From NCBI GenBank assembly GCA_037968995.1, contig JBBKWP010000160.1, forward strand, positions 1 to 64,000: DNA of 64,000 nt. The letters are read 5' to 3'. Below are positions 7,814 through 16,666 of the stretch, piece after piece. Below the pieces are notes generated by a model. That model was not told where the DNA came from, searched no databases, and worked only from the letters and a program-made list of their open reading frames with translations. The stretch comes from JAEXNA01 sp037968995 (GTDB lineage Bacteria; Vulcanimicrobiota; Xenobia; Xenobiales; JADMJV01). How positions within the stretch are numbered: the stretch's first letter is position 1; each line of letters starts with the position of its first letter. The translations under genes were made by a program, and so were the position numbers.

Positions 7814-9370
7814 GTGGACTCTTTTCTTGACTATGCACCGGTCCCCATTGTGGTCGAAGATCACCATGGGAAATTGGTTTGGAGCAACCAGTCGGCGAGA
7901 ACCGACTTAGGCCTCCTTGCCCCTGACTGGAAACAGGAGCGGATTTCACAACGCCCGGAAGGCGAAATCCTGGTCAGCGAAGGCCACTACTACCTCATCA
8001 AACGTCAGTCCATCGCGCATCTCAGTGAGCCGGCCACCCTGTACTGGTTCCTCCCCCTCGTCAACACCATCGGACAAGAACGCGATCCCCTCACGAACCT
8101 TCCCTCCTACGGCTCTTTCCTCAGAGCACTCGAGCAACGTTGGACTCAGGCGCAGGAAGACAGTTTTTCTCTTGGTCTCCTCACCCTGGACATCGCCAGG
8201 TTTTCTGTCCTCAACGAAGTCTTAGGGACACCGGCTTGCGACGCATTGTTGGGTCAGATCGCTCAGAGATTTTCCAAGCTCGTCGATTCCGATTGTCTTT
8301 TCTCTCGCGCTAACAGCGACCATTTCGTGATCTGCGTCTCGGGCTCCACTGAGGTCAGCGATCTTCATCCCAACTCAATCTACGCGAAGGGCGAAGCCCT
8401 CGTTCACCGGATTGTCAACGACCTCGAAAAACCTTTCAAAACCCTCGGGCGACCCGTCACCATCAAAGTATCCGTAGGGATGAGCACCAGCGCGCTCTGC
8501 GAAGGCGCTTCAGACTTGGTCGCTTCCTCTCACAGGGCGCTTCAGCGGGCTAAAAATCATCCCGACGCGGACTGGGCCGTCTTCAACCGAGAGATGCTCA
8601 GAGACCAGGAGCGCTTGAAGGTCCTGTCAGATGAACTCGAGTCCGCTCTATCCGAGGGACATCTCAAACTCCTGTACCAACCCTTTGTTGATCTCAAATC
8701 CGGCCAGGTCGTGGGCACGGAAGCTCTGATCCGATGGGACCACCCTGTCCACGGCCTGCTCAATCCCGCCCGTTTTTTTAACGCCGCGGAGGTGAGCAAT
8801 ATGCTGTTCCCCATCGGTCGCTGGGTGGTCGAGGAAGTGATCGCTACCGCCCAAGCTCATCCCAGCCTACTTTTCGCCCTCAATCTGTCCTCTCAGCAGA
8901 TGCTCGACCCATCCTTTCTGTCGGTCATCTTGGGGGCCCTCGAGCGCACCAACGTCCGTCCCGAATCGATCGTCATCGAAATTCTCGAAAGCTCGAGTTC
9001 GACCACGCTTGATACGGTCAGAGAGGTGCTGGAGCAGCTATCCGAATCTCGAATCGGTCTGGCCTTGGACGACGCCGACTTCGACACCCGAGCCTTACTG
9101 CTTCTGAGTCCGCTCTCGCTTCGTTACGTCAAGGTTGACCGCAGGGTTGTCGCCGCCTTGCATCGTGACGAGACCCGCCCCTTCTGCAAAGCTATTTTGG
9201 CTCTCTCCAATGCCTTGGAAAAGAAGAGCCTTGCCGTAGGCGTAGAGTCCTTAGAGCAGAGTCGTTTCCTACGCCAAAGCGGTTGTGACTGGGGCCAAGG
9301 GAACTTCTTTGCCGAGCCCAGTCCCAAAGAATCCATCGATGCTTGGATGACCAAGCCTTTTCTCGTCTAA
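7814..9370 (+). CDS. GGDEF-EAL domain protein, both active sites degenerate
   Basis: 518 residues from GTG. A short PAS-like start (residues 1-80) leads to a GGDEF domain (90-260) whose signature reads ANSDHF at 166-171, so diguanylate cyclase activity is not expected. The EAL domain (275-510) keeps TEAL (302-305), NLSS, Glu389, the Asp pair 419-420, KVDR and QGNFFAEP, but the DDFGTG loop reads DDADFD and the AEGVE motif reads AVGVE (first Glu replaced). It may therefore bind cyclic-di-GMP as an effector rather than hydrolyse it. No transmembrane segment is visible. It stands alone and ends at a strong terminator. A GGAGG-like sequence lies about 23 bases before the GTG, so the start is not certain. 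Confidence 0.88.
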   Translation: MDSFLDYAPVPIVVEDHHGKLVWSNQSARTDLGLLAPDWKQERISQRPEGEILVSEGHYYLIKRQSIAHLSEPATLYWFLPLVNTIGQERDPLTNLPSYGSFLRALEQRWTQAQEDSFSLGLLTLDIARFSVLNEVLGTPACDALLGQIAQRFSKLVDSDCLFSRANSDHFVICVSGSTEVSDLHPNSIYAKGEALVHRIVNDLEKPFKTLGRPVTIKVSVGMSTSALCEGASDLVASSHRALQRAKNHPDADWAVFNREMLRDQERLKVLSDELESALSEGHLKLLYQPFVDLKSGQVVGTEALIRWDHPVHGLLNPARFFNAAEVSNMLFPIGRWVVEEVIATAQAHPSLLFALNLSSQQMLDPSFLSVILGALERTNVRPESIVIEILESSSSTTLDTVREVLEQLSESRIGLALDDADFDTRALLLLSPLSLRYVKVDRRVVAALHRDETRPFCKAILALSNALEKKSLAVGVESLEQSRFLRQSGCDWGQGNFFAEPSPKESIDAWMTKPFLV

Positions 9371-9427
9371 CAAAAGACATCCGCAGAATGACTTTATCTC
9401 TCTGAGATCAGTGGCCTAGAAGCAAAG

Positions 9428-9459
9428 AAAAAACCCAGGACAGATGTCCTGGGTTTTTT
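9428..9459. terminator. Bidirectional rho-independent terminator
   Basis: An 8-bp GC-rich stem (CCCAGGAC with GTCCTGGG, loop AGAT) flanked by six A on the left and six T on the right works for both converging transcripts: the GGDEF-EAL gene and rpoC. Confidence 0.95.
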
Positions 9460-9482
9460 CTTTGGCTATGTGGCCGAGTTGC

Positions 9483-12400
9483 CTAGCGCTCGCCGAGCGC
9501 GGCCCCAAGTTCGGCCGCCAGAATGTCTTCTGGAGTCGTGGAGGGAGCCGAAGCCGAAGCGTCGCGAGGTATTTCGATCTCGATGTCTCGATATTCGGTC
9601 ATACCTGTACCGGCAGGAATCAGCTTCCCGATGATCACGTTCTCTTTCAAGCCGCGCAACTCATCGCGCTTGCCTTTAATGGCCGCGTCGGTGAGCACTC
9701 TCGTGGTCTCCTGGAAGGAGGCGGCGGAGAGAAACGACTCTGTAGCGAGCGACGCTTTCGTCACACCCAACAAGACTCGCTTTGCTTCCGCCGGTTCACC
9801 CTCGAGTTCTTCGACGACTCGCTGGTTCTCCGCCTGGAAGAGCAACAGATCCTGCAGTGAGCCCGGCAGCATGTCTGTGTCGCCGCCGGTTTCAACCCGC
9901 ACTTTCTTAAGCATCTGACGAACGATCACTTCGACGTGGCGGTCGTTGATGTCCACACCTTGGTCACGATACACATTCTGTACTTGATCCACGATGTAGC
10001 GGTGACACTCGGCAACACCGAGCAGTCTCAGAATGTCGTGCGGATTCAAGAATCCTTCGACCAACTGGTCGCCAATCTCGACGGTGTCTCCGTCTCGAAC
10101 CGACAAGCGGGCCGAGAAAGGCACTCCGATACTGAACTGCTCGCCCGAGGGTGTAGTGACGGCAATGGTTCGCAGACCCTTCTCCTCGTCGAGCGAAACC
10201 ACTCCGGCAAGTTCAGAGAGCGTCGCGTGCCCTTTCGGTTTACGAGCTTCGAAAAGCTCTTCAACACGAGGGAGACCTTGGATAATATCCTCAACCGCCA
10301 CACCACCGGTGTGGAAGGTTCGCAAAGTCAGCTGAGTTCCCGGTTCGCCGATGGACTGAGCCGCGATAATACCCACAGTTTCACCCATCTCAACGAGGTG
10401 TCCGGTAGCCAAGTTCTTTCCGTAACACTTGGCACACAAGCCGTGCATAGCTTTACATCCCAGCGGCGAGCGAACACGAACCTTAGGCCACTTAGGTCGC
10501 TCTACCGAGGCATCGCAAGACTTCATCACGTAGTCCCCGACTTCGATGGCCTGATCTTCATTGATCATTTCGCCTTTGGTAAGAGACTTTTTGGTGCCGT
10601 CCTTGAGTTCGTACTCGAGATCCGCACCCGCGACACGCCCCGAGAGACGTTCCCAGATTGGGACCTTGATGTCTATTCCTACCGCGGCCGGTTGGACTTC
10701 CACCGTATTGGCTTCTCCGAATTCAATTTCGCAGTCGTCCAACCGAATGATCACATCTTGCGAGACGTCGATCAATCGACGAGTCAGGTAACCCGAGTCG
10801 GCCGTACGCAAGGCTGTATCTGCAAGACCTTTTCGAGCACCGTGGGTCGAGATGAAGTATTCGAGAACGGTCAAACCTTCGCGAAGATTGGCCCGTACAG
10901 GGAGCGGAATGATTCGACCGGACGGGTCAGCCATCAAGCCTCGCATTCCACCAATCTGCTTAACCTGCGCTGGGTTACCACGAGCACCAGAAGTGGCCAT
11001 CATGAAAACCGAGTTCAGACGGTCAAGATGACGCATCATCGCTTTTTCCACCGCATTGGTGGCTTCCGACCAGATAGTCTTCAGCCCACGATACTTCTCA
11101 TCTTCAGTGATGAAGCCCATGGCCAACCAATTGTCGAGCGCTTGAACCCGAAGGTCGGACCGCTCGAGAATTGCCGGTTTCTCCGGAGGGATGCGAATGT
11201 CGACAATGCCGATCGTCGTTCCAGATTTCGTAGCATAGCGGAAGCCGAGCATCTTGATCTGATCCAAAAGGCTTGCCGTCCGGTTGTTACCGTGATGGTC
11301 GTGGACTTTCTTGATCAGTTTCACGAGATCTTTCTTAGCGAAAGTCTTGTTCATCTCATCATAAGTTAGCTTATGTCCAGGGGTGCCCAAAGGCTCCGGA
11401 CCTTCATAGTCCGACTCGAAGGGGTCGCTCCCGTCTTGAATGGCGTGGGGCAGTCCGCGCCAGAAAATGGCTCGTCCAACCGTGGTCTGCTTCAAGACTC
11501 CGTCGACTTCGATTTTGATTGGAGCCTGCAGTTCGATGACTTCCTCTTCGTAAGCGGAAACGGCTTCCTCGATGGAGGAGAAGTGCTTCCCTTCACCTTT
11601 GGAGTCGTGCTTTTCGATGGTGAGAAAGTACATTCCCAAAACGACGTCTTGGTTCGGTACCGTGGCCGGGTTTCCGTAGGCCGGTTGCAAGATGTTGTTC
11701 GAGGAGAGCATCAAGATGCGCGCCTCGGCCTGAGCCCCCGCCGAAAGCGGAAGGTGGACAGCCATCTGGTCACCGTCAAAGTCGGCGTTATACGGGGTAC
11801 AAACCAGGGGATGAAGCTGAATAGCTTTCCCGTCCACCAACACGGGTTCGAACGCCTGAATGCCCAATCGATGCAAGGTAGGAGCACGGTTCAACAGAAC
11901 GGGATGGTCCTCAATGACTTCTTCGAGCACATCCCAGACGTCGGGCACAACGCGCTCGACCATTCGTTTGGCCGATTTGATGTTGTGAACGAGTCCGCGG
12001 TCCACAAGCTTTTTCATTACGAAAGGCTTGAAGAGTTCGAGCGCCATCTCCTTAGGGAGTCCGCACTGATGCAGCCGCAACGACGGTCCAACGACGATTA
12101 CGGAACGACCGGAATAGTCGACACGCTTACCTAGAAGGTTCTGACGGAAACGCCCTTGCTTACCTTTGAGCATATCCGACAAAGACTTCAGAGGTCTGTT
12201 GTTCGGGCCGGTGACCGGGCGGCCACGTCGGCCGTTGTCAATCAGAGCATCGACGGCCTCTTGAAGCATACGCTTCTCGTTCTTGACGATGATCTCAGGA
12301 GCGCCGAGGTCGAGGAGTCGCTTGAGTCGATTGTTACGGTTGATCACACGACGATAGAGGTCGTTGAGATCCGAGGTCGCGAAACGACCACCATCGAGTT

Positions 12401-13124
12401 GAACCATCGGTCGCAACTCGGGCGGAATGACAGGCACAACGTCCAGGACCATCCACTCGGGCAGGTTGCCCGATGTCCTGAAGGCGTTAACGACTTCCAG
12501 GCGCTTAACAGCCTTGGTCCGCTTTTGTCCAGACATCGTTTTGATGCCTTCACGAAGCTCCTCATAGAGTTCCGCGACATCAATCTCTTGAAGCATCTCT
12601 TTAACGGCCTCGGCGCCCATGCCGGCGCGAAAGACAGGACCGTACTTCTCGCGAGCTTCGCGATACTCCATTTCAGTAAGGAGACTGCGTTTGGCAAGCG
12701 GCGTGTCGCCTGGGTCGATCACCACGTAGGAGGCGAAATAGATCACCTTCTCCAGCATGCGGGGAGACATATTGAGCAATAGGCCGAGACGAGAAGGCAC
12801 ACCCTTAAAGTACCAGATGTGAGTCACCGGTGAGGCGACCTCGATGTGACCCATGCGCTCGCGGCGCACCTTTGAACGGGTGACTTCCACACCGCACTTG
12901 TCACAGATCACGCCTTTATAGCGGATCCTCTTGTACTTACCGCAGGCACATTCCCAGTCCTTAATGGGACCAAAAATGCGCTCACAGAAGAGCCCATCAC
13001 GCTCAGGCTTGAGAGTTCTGTAGTTGATCGTTTCTGGTTTCTTCACTTCACCGTAAGACCACTCGCGGATCTGGCGCGGTGAGGCCAGTTTGATCTCTAA
13101 AGCATCGAAATTGTTGACATCCAT
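9483..13124 (-). CDS. rpoC: DNA-directed RNA polymerase subunit beta'
   Basis: 1213 residues, a normal full length for a beta' without the large lineage-specific insertions. The N-terminal zinc site has Cys59, Cys61, Cys74 and Cys77; the catalytic Mg-binding NADFDGD is at 446-452; the bridge/trigger region and the C-terminal zinc cluster (CDAS...CKAMHGLCAKCYG) follow in order. Unusually, rpoB is not upstream: the 195-bp gap 13125-13319 leads into a gene on the opposite strand, so rpoC must have its own promoter. A TTGACT at about 13216-13221 (reverse strand) is a possible -35 box with only a weak -10. A GGAGGA sequence stands about 13 bases before the ATG. It ends at the bidirectional terminator. 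Confidence 0.98.
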   Translation of the reverse strand: MDVNNFDALEIKLASPRQIREWSYGEVKKPETINYRTLKPERDGLFCERIFGPIKDWECACGKYKRIRYKGVICDKCGVEVTRSKVRRERMGHIEVASPVTHIWYFKGVPSRLGLLLNMSPRMLEKVIYFASYVVIDPGDTPLAKRSLLTEMEYREAREKYGPVFRAGMGAEAVKEMLQEIDVAELYEELREGIKTMSGQKRTKAVKRLEVVNAFRTSGNLPEWMVLDVVPVIPPELRPMVQLDGGRFATSDLNDLYRRVINRNNRLKRLLDLGAPEIIVKNEKRMLQEAVDALIDNGRRGRPVTGPNNRPLKSLSDMLKGKQGRFRQNLLGKRVDYSGRSVIVVGPSLRLHQCGLPKEMALELFKPFVMKKLVDRGLVHNIKSAKRMVERVVPDVWDVLEEVIEDHPVLLNRAPTLHRLGIQAFEPVLVDGKAIQLHPLVCTPYNADFDGDQMAVHLPLSAGAQAEARILMLSSNNILQPAYGNPATVPNQDVVLGMYFLTIEKHDSKGEGKHFSSIEEAVSAYEEEVIELQAPIKIEVDGVLKQTTVGRAIFWRGLPHAIQDGSDPFESDYEGPEPLGTPGHKLTYDEMNKTFAKKDLVKLIKKVHDHHGNNRTASLLDQIKMLGFRYATKSGTTIGIVDIRIPPEKPAILERSDLRVQALDNWLAMGFITEDEKYRGLKTIWSEATNAVEKAMMRHLDRLNSVFMMATSGARGNPAQVKQIGGMRGLMADPSGRIIPLPVRANLREGLTVLEYFISTHGARKGLADTALRTADSGYLTRRLIDVSQDVIIRLDDCEIEFGEANTVEVQPAAVGIDIKVPIWERLSGRVAGADLEYELKDGTKKSLTKGEMINEDQAIEVGDYVMKSCDASVERPKWPKVRVRSPLGCKAMHGLCAKCYGKNLATGHLVEMGETVGIIAAQSIGEPGTQLTLRTFHTGGVAVEDIIQGLPRVEELFEARKPKGHATLSELAGVVSLDEEKGLRTIAVTTPSGEQFSIGVPFSARLSVRDGDTVEIGDQLVEGFLNPHDILRLLGVAECHRYIVDQVQNVYRDQGVDINDRHVEVIVRQMLKKVRVETGGDTDMLPGSLQDLLLFQAENQRVVEELEGEPAEAKRVLLGVTKASLATESFLSAASFQETTRVLTDAAIKGKRDELRGLKENVIIGKLIPAGTGMTEYRDIEIEIPRDASASAPSTTPEDILAAELGAALGER

Positions 13125-13319
13125 AATGTTCGGTTCATCCTCCGTAGCCGGCTAACAATGCGCACGGCCGAATCGCGCATATCCTAGGGACATCCACGAA
13201 ACTCCTTCTTACGAGTCAAGATAAATTCGCAAAATCCTGCCTCAGCCCAAAAAGAAGGAATCCTCTTTTACGGGCTCATAGCAAGTGACTCCAGGAGCGC
13301 CGCATGTTACCCTATCAAA

Positions 13320-13859
13320 GTGAGCAGGTCGACCCCATCGAAAAGATTTTCCGAAAACCGAATGCCGGTCGTGGGTATATTGATGCTTTTGGGGTTGATT
13401 TCGCTCATGGCTGGTTGGAATCGGTCGAAGGCCCTTGTCACGGTGTCTGGGCTGAGGCTGGGAATGTCCTATCAGCAAATGACCGACACGTTGGGCCCCC
13501 CGAGTTTTCGGCAAGGCGCCACTTCCTCGAGCGTAGAGTCCGTCGAATACTGGGGCGACCCATCGACTATCACCCCCACTCTAAAGATCGCGTTCGATCG
13601 AACCGATCAGATCTTCAAGATCGAAGGTGGCCTTCCCGAAGTTGACGGAGCCGATGCTAGTCGCTGGAGCCTTCGACAACTCAAGAACGCTCTGGGGTCT
13701 CCCAGCGGGGTGAGCCGTTCACAGAGCCTAAGTTCTGGCAACGACTCCGAAGAAGCCGAAGAGAACACCCTCCAGTACAAGGAACGAGGACTCCTCGTCT
13801 CTTGGTCGGCCTCCAGAGGAACAAGCTTCATCCTCTTTCGGCGCCAAACCGACCTCTAA
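13320..13859 (+). CDS. Membrane-anchored small protein with SmpA/OmlA-like motif, unknown function
   Basis: 179 residues from GTG at 13320, or 165 from the ATG at 13362 directly before the membrane segment. One hydrophobic helix (VVGILMLLGLISLMAG) anchors an extracytoplasmic domain that starts VSGLRLGMSYQQMTDTLG and PP, which resembles the repeated GM-x-x-LG-P motif of SmpA/OmlA-like envelope proteins. The rest is Ser-rich and unrecognised. Another ATG at 13304 has the better ribosome-binding site (AGGAGC) but opens a different, less protein-like frame. It is divergent from rpoC. Start uncertain; function unknown. Confidence 0.65.
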   Translation: MSRSTPSKRFSENRMPVVGILMLLGLISLMAGWNRSKALVTVSGLRLGMSYQQMTDTLGPPSFRQGATSSSVESVEYWGDPSTITPTLKIAFDRTDQIFKIEGGLPEVDGADASRWSLRQLKNALGSPSGVSRSQSLSSGNDSEEAEENTLQYKERGLLVSWSASRGTSFILFRRQTDL

Positions 13860-13944
13860 GAGTCAATCGATACGCTCTTTCCCCCGCCAGAGATTTCCCT
13901 TTCGCTCCCAGGACAGCCCAGACAACTTGAGAACTGCAGTAGCC

Positions 13945-14820
13945 ATGTCTATGAGCTTTGCATTGTCTAAAACCTGGAAAAAGCGCCTCTCGACCGGATT
14001 GATGGCAGGAGCGGTCGCGCTCGCCGCCTTCACTTCACCTGCCCGAGCGGACTCGACGAGTTGGACAGACTCCTTTCAACGGGCCGCCATCGTGCCGCTC
14101 TTCCCAGAGGTCCCCACTCGCGCAAACCTCGTGGAAATCGAGGCGGGCGATCTGGTCACTAACTGGGGGTATGGGCCCGCTGAAAATGCTTACAACGACA
14201 TGATCGTCGAAGCCATCCAGGCGAACTGGCCAGATGCCGAGCATCCCGTCGACCCGGTTCTCTTCAAAGCGCTCATCGCCACGGAATCCGCTTTCAAGAA
14301 AGATGCCTTCAGCCGAACCGGTTGCGCGGGACTCGTGCAGATCGCTCCGGATACTGCCAAGCGGTTTGGGCTCTCCACCTATCCGGTGGACGAGCGACTC
14401 ATTCCAGAGAAAGCCCTAGCGGTCGGCCTTCTGGTTCTCGCGGAAAAGCAACGAGTGATTCTAGAGCCGGATAACTACTTCGGAATTCTGCTCAACCGAC
14501 CCGACAAGAAGTGCCCCTTCGGAGCCATCGTTCATGAAGACTCTAAGTCACGAGGACTGCCGGAAGGCGATAATCTGAACATGCTGGGATTCGCCTCCTA
14601 CAACGGTGGCGGTGGCACAGTGATGCGGGCCATGGCGAAGGCCGTGGAGATGGGGAAGAACCCCCACGACTGGAACGAACTGGTCGGCACCGGGCCCGCC
14701 GATTCCCCGCTCTATGCGGCTTGCGTTATGATCTACAAAGGTGGAGCCGCTGGGAAGTATCGCGAGATGGCCAACTATCCTAAAAAAATCTACGCACTCT
14801 CAGCCAAGTCCTCACGCTAG
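13945..14820 (+). CDS. Secreted lytic transglycosylase (SLT fold)
   Basis: About 291 residues from ATG 13945. A signal peptide with a basic start and hydrophobic run ends at PARA-DSTS (residue 35). The transglycosylase core is seen as ALIATESAF with catalytic Glu114, GLVQIAP at 129-135 and ASYNGG later, the three SLT motifs in order. The insertion between GLVQIAP and ASYNGG (about residues 140-220) is longer than in small Slt domains and includes PDKKCPF. Role: cleavage of peptidoglycan glycan strands in the envelope with formation of 1,6-anhydro ends. The frame is also open from a TTG at 13927, which I do not favour. It may be co-transcribed with the preceding anchored protein. Confidence 0.88.
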   Translation: MSMSFALSKTWKKRLSTGLMAGAVALAAFTSPARADSTSWTDSFQRAAIVPLFPEVPTRANLVEIEAGDLVTNWGYGPAENAYNDMIVEAIQANWPDAEHPVDPVLFKALIATESAFKKDAFSRTGCAGLVQIAPDTAKRFGLSTYPVDERLIPEKALAVGLLVLAEKQRVILEPDNYFGILLNRPDKKCPFGAIVHEDSKSRGLPEGDNLNMLGFASYNGGGGTVMRAMAKAVEMGKNPHDWNELVGTGPADSPLYAACVMIYKGGAAGKYREMANYPKKIYALSAKSSR

Positions 14821-14915
14821 CCCTATCCTTCACTCCGCCATTTCGAGGCTCGGGTCCGTAGCCAACTCGACGGTTTGAGAAGGCGTTTTCCTACACTGTA
14901 GCGTAATTATTCAGA

Positions 14916-15380
14916 ATGTTGCCTACGGATCTTCCACCGCCTGTGCCCATTGTGGCCCCAGCCCCGCAGATCGAGATCTGTCTGCCCTTCATCGTGGTCG
15001 ACAACGCCGATCTGCAGATGAGCCGAGAGCAGGCGGCCTTCAACAACGCCGTCAAGACCTTCGAAGATGGTTTAGCTAAGCTCCCGCCCCAGCACAAAGC
15101 TGCTGTCGACAAGATTCATGGCGAGGTCGACACCTGGGTCGAGAAGGAACGGTCAGCGGGAAAAAAAGCCGATAAACTGGCGACCTTCGTCGGCAAAGTC
15201 ATGACCTACCTGCACGAACGCCTCTTAGAGGTCGAAAAGCACGATCCGCAACTCAAGCGCCTCAAAAAGGAACACCGGCAACTTCAAAAACTCTTTTTGC
15301 AAGGCGACGATGTGATCAACGCCTACTTGACTTGGGTGAATGTCAAAAACGACCCCATCGACCGCCCGAAGAAATCCTAG
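14916..15380 (+). CDS. Hypothetical coiled-coil protein
   Basis: 154 residues. The start is Pro-rich (LPPPVPIVAPAPQ), followed by an almost wholly helical, Lys/Glu-rich protein with heptad-like stretches around residues 75-130. No signal, membrane segment or known catalytic motif is visible. It is convergent with the O-methyltransferase gene, with only 4 bases between the stops. I do not recognise it. Confidence 0.6.
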   Translation: MLPTDLPPPVPIVAPAPQIEICLPFIVVDNADLQMSREQAAFNNAVKTFEDGLAKLPPQHKAAVDKIHGEVDTWVEKERSAGKKADKLATFVGKVMTYLHERLLEVEKHDPQLKRLKKEHRQLQKLFLQGDDVINAYLTWVNVKNDPIDRPKKS

Positions 15381-15384
15381 GACT

Positions 15385-16500
15385 TCATTCGGCTCTAGCG
15401 TGAAGCAGCCAGTAGGGCGTTGCCGTCGGCTGCGCCTTCTCGAACTTCCAACCGACTTGTGCCAACAGTTCTTGGTATTCTTGAGCCGTTCGTTCCCGTC
15501 CCGATAGCGTTGCCCAGACATTCCAGTCCAAAGCGAAAGTATCCGCGTCCGCGGTCGTCTCTTCGCCTGCCCCCGGCAAGAGGCATTCGATCACCGTCAG
15601 ACGGTCCCCGACCTCAACGGCAGCTCGGCAATGTCTCAGAATAGCCAAGCACAGTTCATCGTTCCAATCGTGCAGGATATTCTTGAGCAGCAGATGGTCG
15701 TAGCCCTCGGGAACTGACCGGAAAAAATCTCCTTGATGAAAGCGATACTTCGAACTCGTGTTCTCACTCGAACGATCCGTCTGGGACCTGTCGACCACGC
15801 CGATGACAAGGTCCGGCAGAGAGGTCGCCAAGGCCCTTGCCAACTCTCCGTCGCCACCGCCTACGTCAAGGACGCGCGAACTCGGGGTCACTGGCAGACA
15901 TTCCACAAGATAAGGCGTGCAGAACCTCGTGATGTCGGCCATGGATTCCAGGAAGAGAAGCGCATCTTGAGGCTGATTCTCGATATGATCAAAAAAGTGT
16001 CGATCGGTAGCGACCTCGAACCCGCTCAGTCCACCTTCACAGGCCGCCTTCATATGCTTGGGAGAAAAGGATTGACGATACCAAAGCCGCGCCTGTAGTT
16101 CGGTGAACGCGCGTACTGCTTCGCTTCGAAGAGCCATCGAGAGCCTGGTGTGAGAGACGTGCTGTCCACCATCCGAAAGTTGGAAGTAGCCGTGGGCCGC
16201 CAGGATTCGAAGCAAGCGCAGAAGATCCGATGGCTGCATCGAGATGAGTTCGGCGAGCTCCGCCACAGACTGTGTCTGCTTGGGCGCGAGATGGTCGGCT
16301 AGTCGCAGCGAGGCGGCAAAACCAAGAGCGCTCCCCAGCCAGTGAGCCGTGACATCGGAAAAAAGTGTCAGGGGTCCCGGCTTCATACGCCGCAGGAAGC
16401 TTTGTAGGCGCGCTTCTGTTCTCCAAAGAGTTCGCAAAAGTACGCCTTTGACCCGATAGATATGCTGGGCGGTCAGGTGGAAATAGGATCGCATGGCCAT
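15385..16500 (-). CDS. O-methyltransferase of the acetylserotonin/hydroxyindole type
   Basis: 371 residues. An N-terminal winged-helix dimerisation part (about 45-125) precedes a class I SAM domain with motif I VLDVGGGDGE at 210-219 and the HDWNDE motif at 277-282, whose histidine is the catalytic base in this family (Methyltransf_2). Members methylate hydroxyls of small aromatic or polyketide-like molecules. It is divergent from the sugar cluster and could serve it or an unrelated secondary pathway. Substrate cannot be inferred. The start may be a few codons further in. Confidence 0.88.
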   Translation of the reverse strand: MAMRSYFHLTAQHIYRVKGVLLRTLWRTEARLQSFLRRMKPGPLTLFSDVTAHWLGSALGFAASLRLADHLAPKQTQSVAELAELISMQPSDLLRLLRILAAHGYFQLSDGGQHVSHTRLSMALRSEAVRAFTELQARLWYRQSFSPKHMKAACEGGLSGFEVATDRHFFDHIENQPQDALLFLESMADITRFCTPYLVECLPVTPSSRVLDVGGGDGELARALATSLPDLVIGVVDRSQTDRSSENTSSKYRFHQGDFFRSVPEGYDHLLLKNILHDWNDELCLAILRHCRAAVEVGDRLTVIECLLPGAGEETTADADTFALDWNVWATLSGRERTAQEYQELLAQVGWKFEKAQPTATPYWLLHARAE

Positions 16501-16633
16501 CGGGCCCCTTGCGCGCTTCGGCCTGACGGAACCTTTCTAGGTGAACCGATCGTCTCATTCGAAAAGGCGACGCTGCTCAGCCTGTTTACCGGCCTGGAAT
16601 CTTGACATTGTGAAAAAAACTCAAAAGGAGCCC

Positions 16634-16666
16634 ATGAGGCGCCTACCAAAGAACCAAAGAGAATGA
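16634..16666 (+). CDS. Possible 10-residue leader peptide coupled to the epimerase gene
   Basis: An AAGGAG ribosome-binding sequence stands 4 bases before an ATG that opens MRRLPKNQRE and a TGA. That stop overlaps the ATG of the epimerase as ATGA. The epimerase itself has only AAAGAG directly against its start codon, too close for a good ribosome-binding site. This arrangement suggests a leader peptide whose termination feeds ribosomes to the epimerase start. It could also be chance; there is no conservation evidence. Confidence 0.3.
   Translation: MRRLPKNQRE

Noticed and set aside
9936..11369. Long open frame of 477 codons on the plus strand
   Set aside because: It is entirely antisense to rpoC and its product has no recognisable motif; GC-rich codon use in rpoC keeps the opposite frame open.
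13304..13645. Frame starting at an ATG with a good AGGAGC site
   Set aside because: The product (Arg/His/Pro-rich) looks like a shifted reading of the gene at 13320-13859, which has a membrane helix and a family-like motif. A frameshift joining the two cannot be excluded.
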